From contig LQXN01000063.1 in NCBI GenBank assembly GCA_001648575.1, positions 1-64,000 of the forward strand: DNA of 64,000 nucleotides, written 5' to 3'. The translations under genes and the position numbers were made by a program. Shown one piece after another: positions 24,658 to 32,853 of this stretch. Each line of letters starts with the position of its first letter. Position 1 is the first letter of the stretch. Source of the stretch: Sutcliffiella horikoshii DSM 8719. Its GTDB lineage: Bacteria > Bacillota > Bacilli > Bacillales > Bacillaceae_I. The notes beneath the pieces are model-generated. The model ran no database searches, had not been told where the DNA came from, and saw nothing but the letters and a program-made list of their open reading frames with translations.

Positions 24658-26661
24658 TTAGTTTTTTAGGGCTTGCATTATTTCTTTTTTTATTAGGGGT
24701 GCCATGGTTTTGGCGTAGGTTGCTGTGATGTGGTGTGCGTCTCTGTATATTAGGACATTTCCTTTTACTGGTTTGCAGTAGTCTTCTTCGCATAGGATGT
24801 CGGAGAAGTCTGCGTAATGGATGTTTTGTGGAACGTCTGTCAGTTTGCTGAACGGACTTTCAGTTGGTAATGCTTTTTCCCGTTCTATTGCACATTCTAA
24901 GGAATCTTCTCCTTTTTCCTCCACACATGATGGGACATCAAAGTCAAACCAAGGGTTATCCCTTACGGCAAATACTTTAATGTCGGCATCTTCAAGTGTT
25001 TTCCATTGTTCGACATAGCCTTGAGGAACTTGTTTGTTTGAACCTACATCTGCAGTAGTGAAAACAAGCTCAGGCTTTGTCTCCATCAGTATTTCTATAA
25101 GGTTTTCATTCCACTCCACACAGCTTTCACTTGTATTTTTGTTTTCTCCTTCTGCTGTGAAGCGGCAGGAACTTTTTGTATAGCTGATAATCTTTATCTT
25201 CTCTTCTTCTGCAATCAATTCAAGGGCAGGCAGCCAGTGTGCAGAGTGGGAGCCTCCTACTATTGCAATGGTTTGTGCAGGATCATTTGTATCTCCGTAT
25301 TCGCAGCCGATCACTTCTGATTCGGATAGTTTTTGGTGACATTTATCTGGATATACCTTTGGAAGGTCATCTTTTGCTTGCATGGAGGAAGGCAAAATTT
25401 CTACTCCTTGTTTTGTTTCCTGAAGGTGATAGGTTGCCAATGCACCAGGGTACTCTGGATCTGATACGAAACTTGCAAGCTCTGCATTCGCTTGGTTAAT
25501 TTGGTGTGACCAAGTGCCCGCTAATAGAACTGTCGGGACCATACAAGCAAGGACTACCGAGCTTCGTTTCCATTTTGGGCTCGTTTTTTTCATCGTACGA
25601 ATTGGTTTTTCGATGATATTCGTTGTTAAGTAAGACAACGCTATACTCAGCCCTATAATTAAAAGACCGTGCACCAATGAAACATGATCGTTTCCTGAGA
25701 GGATGAAATAGAATATCAGAATCGGCCAGTGCCATAGATATAAAGCATATGACAAGGTACCTAGCTTTGTCAGAGGTTTGATGCTCAGGAATCTATGTAC
25801 GCCAAATGAACCGCCATTGTTCCCGGCAAGGATGATGAATATGGCAGCAAGTGTAGGCCATAGTGCTGCATAACCAGGAAAGACTGTAGATACTTGGAGG
25901 ATGATTCCACATAAAATGATGGCTATCAGCCCCACCCATCCAATAATAAAGCTGATGGATTTACGAAGAACCACCTGAGAACCAAGTACGGCCACTATGC
26001 CTCCAAGCGCAAATTCCCAAACCCGGGTGAACGTGTGAAAATAGGCAAACGCCTGATTCGTTGAGGTCAGGTAGACAGAATACGCAAGTGAGCTTGTAAA
26101 AACAGTCAATAGAACACCGATGAGCGTGGTTTTGAATTTTAGTTTAAAGACCTTATAGAGTAGGAGAGCCAGACCAAACACGACAGTTGGCCAAAGCACA
26201 TAGAACTGCCCCTGGATGGACATTGCCCAGAAATGCTGAACAGGGCTTGCCTCATTATTTTGCGCAAGGTAATCAACCGCATTAAAACCAAGCTGCCAGT
26301 TTTGATAATAAAAAGCAGAAGCGATAATTTCCTGCACGGTTTGCCCCCACTGCACTTGCGGCAGCCAAAGCATACTCATAATCGTCACGACAAAGAGAAC
26401 AAAAAATGCAGCAGGGAATAATCTTTTTGCCAAACCAAGCAGATAATCAATAAAATCGATTGAACCTTCACGTTGGACCCGCCCAAGCAAGGAAGTCGTG
26501 ATCAAAAAGCCAGAAACCACAAAAAATACATCTACGCCCCCTGAGACGTTACCAAGCCAAATATGATAAATAGCTACCAGCAGCGCCGCTACGGCACGCA
26601 GTCCTTCTATTTCTGTACGAAAACGTTTGGTTGTAGAAATTTGTTGCACGTTAGAAGACAT
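24658..26661 (-). CDS. OatA-like membrane acyltransferase with SGNH domain
   Basis: A 667-residue fusion. Residues about 10-350 form an acyltransferase-3 domain with ten or more helices, opening with RTEIEGLRAVAALLVAIYHI (His18 region) and SGGVDVFFVVSGFLITTSLL. After an eleventh helix, the extracellular part (about 400-667) is an SGNH esterase-like domain with the GGSHSAHW block (about 470) and DAHHITATYAK (about 645) supplying Ser, Asp and His. Such proteins move acetyl groups onto peptidoglycan, teichoic acid or surface polysaccharide. It interrupts the mbl-flhO order found in B. subtilis and is bracketed by 34-base direct repeats, so it may be an insertion. Cell-wall or EPS O-acetylation are the likely roles. 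Confidence 0.9.
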   Translation of the reverse strand: MSSNVQQISTTKRFRTEIEGLRAVAALLVAIYHIWLGNVSGGVDVFFVVSGFLITTSLLGRVQREGSIDFIDYLLGLAKRLFPAAFFVLFVVTIMSMLWLPQVQWGQTVQEIIASAFYYQNWQLGFNAVDYLAQNNEASPVQHFWAMSIQGQFYVLWPTVVFGLALLLYKVFKLKFKTTLIGVLLTVFTSSLAYSVYLTSTNQAFAYFHTFTRVWEFALGGIVAVLGSQVVLRKSISFIIGWVGLIAIILCGIILQVSTVFPGYAALWPTLAAIFIILAGNNGGSFGVHRFLSIKPLTKLGTLSYALYLWHWPILIFYFILSGNDHVSLVHGLLIIGLSIALSYLTTNIIEKPIRTMKKTSPKWKRSSVVLACMVPTVLLAGTWSHQINQANAELASFVSDPEYPGALATYHLQETKQGVEILPSSMQAKDDLPKVYPDKCHQKLSESEVIGCEYGDTNDPAQTIAIVGGSHSAHWLPALELIAEEEKIKIISYTKSSCRFTAEGENKNTSESCVEWNENLIEILMETKPELVFTTADVGSNKQVPQGYVEQWKTLEDADIKVFAVRDNPWFDFDVPSCVEEKGEDSLECAIEREKALPTESPFSKLTDVPQNIHYADFSDILCEEDYCKPVKGNVLIYRDAHHITATYAKTMAPLIKKEIMQALKN

Positions 26662-26763
26662 CCAATGTTTCTCCTTTATTAAAAAGATTAATAATTTTAT
26701 ATAATTCCAGAAACTATCATAACTAAGAATAGAGGGAGTGTAAACAGGAAAAGAGAAGGAGAA

Positions 26764-26797
26764 AAGATAAAAGGAGCAGCCGGTTTCGGTGCTCCTT
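26764..26797 (-). terminator. Terminator of mbl (direct repeat copy B)
   Basis: The same hairpin as at 24606-24639, with 33 of 34 bases identical. It lies 15 bases past the mbl stop codon; on the minus strand it runs into TTTTATC. Confidence 0.75.
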
Positions 26798-26811
26798 GGG
26801 TTGATTGTTTA

Positions 26812-27813
26812 TTAGGCGAAGCTTTTGCTTGGTAGGCGGTCGATGTGGTCTAGCATGACGCCTGTGCCGATTGCTACGCAGTCCATTGGATGTTCTGCGA
26901 TTAGGACCGGGACTTTCAGTTCTTCTGCCAGGAGTTGGTCGATTCCGTGCAGTAGTGCTCCTCCGCCTGTCAGGATGACGCCGCGGTCGATGATGTCTGC
27001 GGATAGTTCAGGCGGTGTGCGTTCGAGGACGCTTTTTGCTGCCTGGACGATGACTTGAACGGATTCGCGCAGTGCTTCTTCGATCTCAGCAGATTTTACT
27101 GTGATGGTCTGTGGAAGTCCGCTTACCATGTCACGTCCGCGGATATCGATGGACTCGTCACGGCCGCCAGGGAATACTGTTGCGATTTCGATCTTGATGT
27201 TTTCCGCTGTACGCTCCCCGATCAATAGCTTGTACTTCTTTTTGATGTACTGAAGGATCTCGGCGTCGAATTTGTCGCCGGCCATTTTAATGGAAGAAGC
27301 TGTTACGATATCACCCATGGAAAGGACCGCAACATCCGTTGTTCCGCCACCGATGTCGACTACCATGTTTCCACTAGGCTGGAAGATATCCATCCCTGCT
27401 CCGATAGCTGCGACTTTTGGCTCTTCCTCCAGATAAATTTTCTTTCCGCCGCTCTTTTCAGCCGCTTCTCTGATCGCTTTTTGCTCAACGGACGTGATGT
27501 TCGTCGGGCAGCAGATAAGGATGCGCGGCTTTGATAGGAAGCCTTTTACGTTCAATTTTTTGATGAAATGCTTCAGCATTGCTTCTGTTACTTCGAAATC
27601 TGCGATGACGCCATCTTTCAGCGGTCTCATCGCTACGATGTTACCAGGTGTACGCCCCACCATCTTGCGGGCCTCTTCCCCTACCGCCAATACTTTGCCT
27701 GTATTCGTGTCAAGTGCTACTACGGAAGGCTCGTTCAGAACGATGCCTTTTCCTTTAACGTGGATGAGTACGTTCGCTGTACCCAGGTCGATTCCAATAT
27801 CCCTTGCAAACAT
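26812..27813 (-). CDS. mbl: Rod-shape actin homolog Mbl
   Basis: A 333-residue MreB-family ATPase, exactly the length of B. subtilis Mbl. MFARDIGIDLGTANVLIHVK is the phosphate-1 loop, VVDIGGGTTDVAVLSMGDIV (about 158) the phosphate-2 loop and GVILTGGGALLHGIDQLLAE (about 284) the adenosine motif. It polymerises under the membrane and guides lateral wall synthesis. The frame is open 42 codons further upstream, but the ATG at 27813 has AAGGAGG before it and matches the family start. Downstream of spoIIID, as in B. subtilis. Confidence 0.96.
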   Translation of the reverse strand: MFARDIGIDLGTANVLIHVKGKGIVLNEPSVVALDTNTGKVLAVGEEARKMVGRTPGNIVAMRPLKDGVIADFEVTEAMLKHFIKKLNVKGFLSKPRILICCPTNITSVEQKAIREAAEKSGGKKIYLEEEPKVAAIGAGMDIFQPSGNMVVDIGGGTTDVAVLSMGDIVTASSIKMAGDKFDAEILQYIKKKYKLLIGERTAENIKIEIATVFPGGRDESIDIRGRDMVSGLPQTITVKSAEIEEALRESVQVIVQAAKSVLERTPPELSADIIDRGVILTGGGALLHGIDQLLAEELKVPVLIAEHPMDCVAIGTGVMLDHIDRLPSKSFA

Positions 27814-28131
27814 CTTCCTTTTTTCCTCCTTGCTTTGTGGGTTGCTTTTTGTGAGTCGCTTGTTGTTTTTTTGGTGTCTTATGTTGTTATATGACTTTAT
27901 GTATATGTTCGTTGATTGTTGTAAAAAACTCTTGAACACTATCTTTAGTCCTAATTGTATATTCTATCACATTTTACAAAATTAAGGGTGAATTTAACAG
28001 TAAATTCATGTCATTTTGTTTAGAATTTTGTCGAATAGGGTATTTATGTCGGTTTATGGGCTGAATGATGATGGTCACGGCCATTTTAAACACAAAAATA
28101 CCAGAGACACTTATGCCCTGGTATCCTCTCG
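27814..28131. other. mbl upstream region
   Basis: About 320 bases between spoIIID and mbl. It holds the spoIIID terminator (28098-28124) and one Spo0A-box-like TTTTGTCGAA at 28026-28035, a single copy that could be chance. I see no additional gene; the plus-strand open frames here are antisense extensions of mbl. Confidence 0.5.
28098..28124 (-). terminator. Terminator of spoIIID
   Basis: ATACCAG pairs with CTGGTAT around a 13-base loop and on the minus strand is followed by TTTTTGTG. It starts eight bases after the stop codon. Confidence 0.75.
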
Positions 28132-28395
28132 TTATTTTACAGCTTCCTCTTCCTTCTTATACTTCATCTTGGTTGCTTCGCCGCCCCGCAAATGCCTGAT
28201 GGATTTATGGTAATCAAGGATTGTTTTCACTTCATTCGCTAAGTCTGGGTTGATCTCCGGCAGTCTTTCCGTCAAGTCCTTATGGACAGTACTTTTGGAA
28301 ACTCCAAATTCCTTCGCAATCACGCGAACCGTTTTCTTTGTCTCCACGATATACTTTCCAATCTTGATAGTTCTCTCTTTGATGTAATCGTGCAC
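28132..28395 (-). CDS. spoIIID: Mother-cell transcription factor SpoIIID
   Basis: An 87-residue DNA-binding protein that switches mother-cell genes between the sigma-E and sigma-K stages. It opens with MHDYIKERTIKIGKYIVETK and has the helix-turn-helix VRVIAKEFGVSKSTVHKDL (about 23-41), then the basic C-terminal helix with IRHLRGGEATKMKYKK. It is nearly the same as B. subtilis SpoIIID apart from a shorter, different C-terminal tail. The start codon is GTG with GGGAGGG upstream. Expected to be transcribed by sigma-E; the site was not clear to me. Confidence 0.95.
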   Translation of the reverse strand: MHDYIKERTIKIGKYIVETKKTVRVIAKEFGVSKSTVHKDLTERLPEINPDLANEVKTILDYHKSIRHLRGGEATKMKYKKEEEAVK

Positions 28396-28720
28396 ACCAC
28401 TCGCCCTCCCTAAATTGTGGATGTTGAGAAGTGTGAAATGAGACCCGCTTATACCGATGTAACGAAGTGCATAAAATTAGAGTTGTATATAAAACAAAAG
28501 TAGGATGGCTGGTGTAATTCTTCGAGACAATCTACGATCCCTCACCTCAAACACTCTCTTTGTATGTTTGGTTAGTATCAGTTTATTAGCTTGGTTGGTT
28601 GTTTATGCCAGAAATGTCTTGAGGGACAAGGGTTTTGTTTGAATTTTTTGAGAATGTCACCGTTTCCACTCTTTAAATGCTATAATTGGGGCGAAAACCA
28701 ATATTTAGGGGGTTCTTACC
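28396..28720. other. Divergent promoter region between spoIIID and a lipoprotein gene
   Basis: 325 bases separating two divergent genes. An extended -10 element for the plus-strand gene is at 28678-28686. A minus-strand TATACAACT near 28470-28490 resembles the sigma-E -10 loosely. No coding frame is supported. Confidence 0.4.
28678..28686 (+). promoter_or_regulatory. Extended -10 promoter of the lipoprotein gene
   Basis: TGCTATAAT is a perfect TGnTATAAT extended -10. The -35 region is poor, which extended -10 promoters tolerate. The expected start of transcription is about 28 bases before the proposed ATT start codon. Confidence 0.55.
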
Positions 28721-29611
28721 ATTAACAAGTTATTATTTTTTTCTATATGCGGTTCATTGATATTGCTTGTAGGATGTCAGATCGGTGCAGATGTAAAAAC
28801 TAGTTCCGGTTTACCAGTACAAGCAGTCCAAGAAGAGACAATTCCTGAGTGGGAGGTTCCAGAGTCGGAAATTTGGCATGGTGATTGGTTGATACCTGAA
28901 ACCTCACCTATCATCGGCAATATTATTATTTATAATGAAACCGAAGAGGGCTTTGATTTTGAAATATCAGTAGAAAATAATGTACCTATGAAATCTGCAA
29001 ACTCTTCAAGACCTATTACTTCTTCAAACGGCACAAGTGGATACGCTTATAAGGATGGATTAGTCGCTGTTTCCGATAGGGATACTTATGGATGCGAACT
29101 CACTTTCCAACTGGGGAAGGACCGGATACTTGTGAGAGGATCAGAGGAATGTACCGACCCGGATCTTACGGTTGACTTTAATCATTCCTTTTCCCTTCCG
29201 GAAGCCTTTGTCATCGATGAATATTTTGTGGAAAGCCTAAAGGAAGGAAAATTCACTCCAGATGGATATGGCATTGGAAATTCAATCAAGAGCATCACGG
29301 ATGTGCTTGGTGAACCTGATGCAAGAATCCAGCGAAATGAAGCAACTTACAATATTTATTCCAATATGGGCTATGGCACTTCTACAGGTGAAAGTCTAGT
29401 TGGATTACTCACTGTCATCCGACCCGAAAAGCTTACACCAGCTGATATTGAGGAGCTTTTGGGAGAGCCGGAACAGGAAGGGCTAAATGAACTAGAGGGA
29501 TTATATTTTTATTACTATATCATTGAGGATGAATATGAATTGTATTTCGAATTTGTACCAGAAGAAAAAACGTTATTGCGCTTCCACTTAAGAGAAATGA
29601 AATTAATGTGA
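28721..29611 (+). CDS. Lipoprotein with DUF4309/YjgB-like C-terminus, apparent ATT start
   Basis: A predicted 296-residue lipoprotein. Reading from ATT at 28721 gives NKLLFFSICGSLILLVGCQ, a textbook signal ending in the lipobox LVGC. The ribosome binding site AGGGGG ends nine bases before the ATT. An in-frame TAG at 28706 leaves only GGG GTT CTT ACC in between, so no ATG, GTG or TTG is available upstream. The next start, TTG at 28757, would cut the signal to seven residues. The C-terminal 120 residues (DGYGIGNSIKSITDVLGEPD onward) resemble DUF4309/YjgB-type repeats that track a small conserved fold. Function unknown. Confidence 0.8.
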   Translation: MNKLLFFSICGSLILLVGCQIGADVKTSSGLPVQAVQEETIPEWEVPESEIWHGDWLIPETSPIIGNIIIYNETEEGFDFEISVENNVPMKSANSSRPITSSNGTSGYAYKDGLVAVSDRDTYGCELTFQLGKDRILVRGSEECTDPDLTVDFNHSFSLPEAFVIDEYFVESLKEGKFTPDGYGIGNSIKSITDVLGEPDARIQRNEATYNIYSNMGYGTSTGESLVGLLTVIRPEKLTPADIEELLGEPEQEGLNELEGLYFYYYIIEDEYELYFEFVPEEKTLLRFHLREMKLM

Positions 29612-29723
29612 TATTTCTCCACCTTAATTGTCAATGATTTGTATTCTTAAATCATTAAAGGTATAGCCCCGTTTACGTCGAATATTTTAGTAAAGGATAT
29701 GATTGCGATGGGAGTGTTGTAGC

Positions 29724-30062
29724 ATGGGCTTGGAAGCAAAGTTGACGTATTCAAAAAGCGGACCGGATTCGGTGATGTTACATTTTGTCGTTGAAAATAC
29801 TGGGGTTTCCAGTGAGAAAGTGACCTTCCGTAGCGGGCAGCGATATGACTATATTTTGTACCGGGACGGCACGAGGGTTGAGCAGTTTTCAGAAGGAAAG
29901 ATGTTCACGATGATCTTTGAGGAAATCATGGTGGCGGCCGGGCAGGAGTTGAGCTTTGATATTCCATTGAAGAATCTTCAGCCTGGTCGTCATAAGGTGA
30001 ATGTGTGGTTGGCAGATTCTGATTGGCCTGATGTGAGGGATCGGTTGGAGTTTGATGTGTAA
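29724..30062 (+). CDS. BsuPI-family intracellular proteinase inhibitor domain protein
   Basis: A 112-residue all-beta protein. SGQRYDYILYRDGTRVEQFS and EGKMFTMIFEEIMVAAGQEL are the BsuPI signature, whose founder inhibits the major intracellular serine protease of B. subtilis; LEFDV closes the domain. There is no signal peptide, so it is cytoplasmic. I start at ATG 29724 with GGGAG nine bases upstream; the frame begins seven codons earlier at a start lacking a site. A terminator follows at once, so it is a single-gene unit. The protease target is not inferable from this window. Confidence 0.85.
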   Translation: MGLEAKLTYSKSGPDSVMLHFVVENTGVSSEKVTFRSGQRYDYILYRDGTRVEQFSEGKMFTMIFEEIMVAAGQELSFDIPLKNLQPGRHKVNVWLADSDWPDVRDRLEFDV

Positions 30063-30070
30063 GAGTGGGG

Positions 30071-30094
30071 ACCCGTCTGAATGACGGGTTTTTT
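30071..30094 (+). terminator. Terminator of the BsuPI-domain gene
   Basis: ACCCGTC pairs with GACGGGT around TGAAT, followed by TTTTTTATTTT on the plus strand. Confidence 0.85.
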
Positions 30095-30118
30095 ATTTTC
30101 GATTGCTTAATCTGCAAT

Positions 30119-30763
30119 TTAGCTAGTTCCTATATTCAACAAGTCCCCCCATGTTTTGATGCCGCGTTCTTGACAGATTTGGAGCAGTTCCGTAAACAGG
30201 AATGCGGTGGTCAATGCATCGCCAAGAGCTGAGTGTCGCTTATAGATTCTTGTGCCAAAGTCCCTGGCGTACTTCTCCAGATCGCGCATGTCGTAGCTAG
30301 GGGCGATATAGCCGATTAGGTTGAGCGTATCAATGGTTTTAGGGTTTTTCCAGGTCATGTTGTTGCGTTTTAGCTCTGCCTGTATCGCTTGCATATCGAA
30401 TGCTATGTAGTGACCGACAAAGCAAGCGGACTGGCCGGCGGCAAAATCCCTTAGATCTTCAATTGCCATCAGCGCTGTGGGTGCTTCATCTGTTTGTTCA
30501 TTGGTGATGCCTGTAAGTTCGGTAATTTCCCGAGGAATTTGTCGATTCGGGTTGATATAGGTTTGATAGGCAGTTTCTTCGATGACTTGAAGGTTCTTTA
30601 TTTTAACTGCGCCAAGTTCGATTATACGGTCATCCTTTGCCACCTTGAATCCGGTCGTTTCCGTATCGAAAACTGTGAACTCCAATTTGTCGACAGGTGT
30701 GGAAAGCGGTATGTTTTCTGCTAAATTGCTCGGGAAATAATGCTTTTTTGCGAATGGAAACAT
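30119..30763 (-). CDS. DnaQ-like 3'-5' exonuclease
   Basis: A 214-residue DEDDh exonuclease. The three motifs are EFTVFDTETTGF (about 28-39, Asp and Glu), FVGHYIAFDMQAIQAEL (Asp near 124) and HSALGDALTTAFLF (about 178, His then Asp). The fold trims DNA or RNA from the 3' end. It is not the PolC proofreading domain. It lies 41 bases downstream of the DUF294 gene; the two recur together next to acetate-type symporters in many bacteria, so a shared signalling or nucleotide role is likely. Start ATG at 30763; the ribosome binding site is GGAGG. Confidence 0.88.
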   Translation of the reverse strand: MFPFAKKHYFPSNLAENIPLSTPVDKLEFTVFDTETTGFKVAKDDRIIELGAVKIKNLQVIEETAYQTYINPNRQIPREITELTGITNEQTDEAPTALMAIEDLRDFAAGQSACFVGHYIAFDMQAIQAELKRNNMTWKNPKTIDTLNLIGYIAPSYDMRDLEKYARDFGTRIYKRHSALGDALTTAFLFTELLQICQERGIKTWGDLLNIGTS

Positions 30764-30804
30764 ATTTTGTAGATACCTCCTCTTGTATGGCGGATGGTCG
30801 CGTG

Positions 30805-32784
30805 TTAGTAATAGGAAAGCATATGGCTTTGGAGCTCCTTGATTAGCCGGATGCTTAGCATGAGTTCTTCCTTTTCACGTGTGGTGAGGGTTGTCAGGTT
30901 AAGGGTTGATGTCAGCTTTTCATTATTCCGGTGTTGGTTGTGCCGGATTCGGACGTAATAGTTGAGTATGGTGCTGATAGATGCTTTGAGATCCTTTTGG
31001 AAATTTTCCGATAGGATCTTTTTTTCGTGGAGCTGGTCTATCTTTTCGATTGGTGTGCCATAGGTGATGCCATGCATGAGTGCAAGTATTTGCAGGCTGT
31101 GGTGATAGGGAAATAGCACTTCTTTTTTTAGGTCAACTTGTTTTTTATTGCGGCGGAACATGGATCTGATTGGTTGCTCCAGGGTTGGAATCGGGTTCTC
31201 CCGTTCGAGTTGGGAGAGTCTGTATAGAAAAATTTTGGCACGGTCTAGTGAATCAGTGACGATTTGTTGGAATTGCCGGTGTAGTGTATCGTCACCGTAT
31301 ATATGGCGATATGAGAAAAAGTTCTGGGCTAGGAGCAGTCGATCGTTGGTGGCCTTAAGTGACCATTCATGGATGCGGGACTCCCATTCCTCCAGTGTGC
31401 CGCGCCAGATTTTATTGGATGCCATCATATCGCCTTTGCATCTTTTATAGCCTGCAAGTTCCAGATTTGCGACGATTTTTTCTGCTAGATCTGCGAAGTA
31501 TCGGGTGGCGATATGGTCGCTATGTGGGCTGTCTTTTGCTTGATTGTCTTGGTCTTCAGGAAGTTCCTCATAGACTAGGAAATGGTCCTGGTCGGTGAGG
31601 AGGAATTGCTCCTTTCTTGCGCCGCTGCCCATGAGGTAGAAGCAGAATTTTGCCGGTGGTGCCGTTGGCATTTCTTTTATGGATAGCTCGATACAACGAT
31701 GGATGAGCTGGTCGTAAAGGGTGTTGATGGCTTCTAAAGTATCGATGATCGGGACTTGCTGCTGGAGCATGGTGTCAAGTGTGGCATAGAGTTGGTTTTT
31801 TATTGGCGGTAGGGCTTCTTTGGTGACTGTTTTAAGTGTTTCTAAGTTTTGGAGCATCGTTGTCGGTTGTTTGGCTTGCAGGAGGTCTGTCAGGGTGACA
31901 AGTCCTGAGAGTTGTTTTTTCTCGTTTGTGACTGGAAGGTGTTTGAAGCCGTTCAGAAGCATGGTGGTGAGTGCTTCATGGTAGTAGGCTGTTCTTTGGA
32001 TGGTGATCGGGTTTTCAGTCATGATGGTTTGGACTTGGTCTGTTGTGCTTTTTCCGGTGGTGATGACGCGGTTGACGAAATCGTGCATGGTTACGATGCC
32101 TTTGATAAGTTCATTTTCTGTGATGATGGCTGCGGTCGTTGTGCTTTTTTTAGAAAGGTTTTCTGCGACGGATTGGATCGTATCGGTTATTTTTGCTTGG
32201 ATGGTGGTCTGGCTCGGTTGCATGAAGTCCTGGACTCTCAAGGTGGTCGGATCGGTTGTTGGGCCCATGCTGTTGCTCATGTTGATTTGCTCGGCTAGCG
32301 AGTTGTAGACGTCATGAAGGCGGGAACTGACCTGGTCTAATATGAAGTCGCGGATGGCAGGTTCCTTCCATCTTTCTTTTAATACACTATAAGGGATGAA
32401 GAGTGCCTCTGTATCGTCAATGGACCGGACTTGAATGAGGGACTGGCTGTGTTGTGCCGACGGGTTTTGGAGCTGATCTGGGTATAGTGGCGTTGTTGGG
32501 TCTGACTGTTTTGCTTGAGGAAAATTGGCGGCTAGAAAATGATGGATGTTGGAGAGGCCGATCAGTTCGTTCGGTTTGATGATTTCGAGGACCTCTTCTT
32601 GGCCATGGGATTTCTGGGAAGGAATATAGACTTCGGCCATGCCGGAAAGCACGAGAAAGACACCTTCGCGGTTTTCGTTTGCGTGGAGGATGATGTCGTC
32701 TTGATTGTAATGGAAGGTTTCGCATTGTTTTTTTATTTTGGATGCCTCGTCTTCTGTCAGATTTTTCGTTAATAGGTGCAACAT
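30805..32784 (-). CDS. cNMP-binding / CBS / DUF294 nucleotidyltransferase-like protein
   Basis: A 659-residue regulator. Residues about 10-140 resemble a cyclic-nucleotide-binding beta-roll (NENREGVFLVLSGMAEVYIP). A CBS pair at about 185-305 (VQDFMQPSQTTIQAKITDTI and IQTIMTENPITIQ-type segments) should bind adenosyl ligands. A DUF294 nucleotidyltransferase-like domain (FYLMGSGARKEQFLLTDQDH, about 390-409) is followed by a helical DUF294-C domain to the end. This arrangement resembles GlnD-type sensors. Adjacent to the acetate-type symporter and an exonuclease, it may sense nucleotides and control uptake. GGAG lies eight bases before the ATG. Confidence 0.85.
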   Translation of the reverse strand: MLHLLTKNLTEDEASKIKKQCETFHYNQDDIILHANENREGVFLVLSGMAEVYIPSQKSHGQEEVLEIIKPNELIGLSNIHHFLAANFPQAKQSDPTTPLYPDQLQNPSAQHSQSLIQVRSIDDTEALFIPYSVLKERWKEPAIRDFILDQVSSRLHDVYNSLAEQINMSNSMGPTTDPTTLRVQDFMQPSQTTIQAKITDTIQSVAENLSKKSTTTAAIITENELIKGIVTMHDFVNRVITTGKSTTDQVQTIMTENPITIQRTAYYHEALTTMLLNGFKHLPVTNEKKQLSGLVTLTDLLQAKQPTTMLQNLETLKTVTKEALPPIKNQLYATLDTMLQQQVPIIDTLEAINTLYDQLIHRCIELSIKEMPTAPPAKFCFYLMGSGARKEQFLLTDQDHFLVYEELPEDQDNQAKDSPHSDHIATRYFADLAEKIVANLELAGYKRCKGDMMASNKIWRGTLEEWESRIHEWSLKATNDRLLLAQNFFSYRHIYGDDTLHRQFQQIVTDSLDRAKIFLYRLSQLERENPIPTLEQPIRSMFRRNKKQVDLKKEVLFPYHHSLQILALMHGITYGTPIEKIDQLHEKKILSENFQKDLKASISTILNYYVRIRHNQHRNNEKLTSTLNLTTLTTREKEELMLSIRLIKELQSHMLSYY

Positions 32785-32853
32785 GTCGGTGGCTCCTTTT
32801 TATGCAGGAAAGAGGAGCAATGCGTTGTGCACTGCCCCTCCCTGCTATTTGGT

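Noticed and set aside
28026-28035. Single Spo0A-box-like TTTTGTCGAA upstream of mbl
   Set aside because: A 7-base core is expected several times in 64 kb by chance, and no second box or known regulation supports it. The same applies to the one near 35307.
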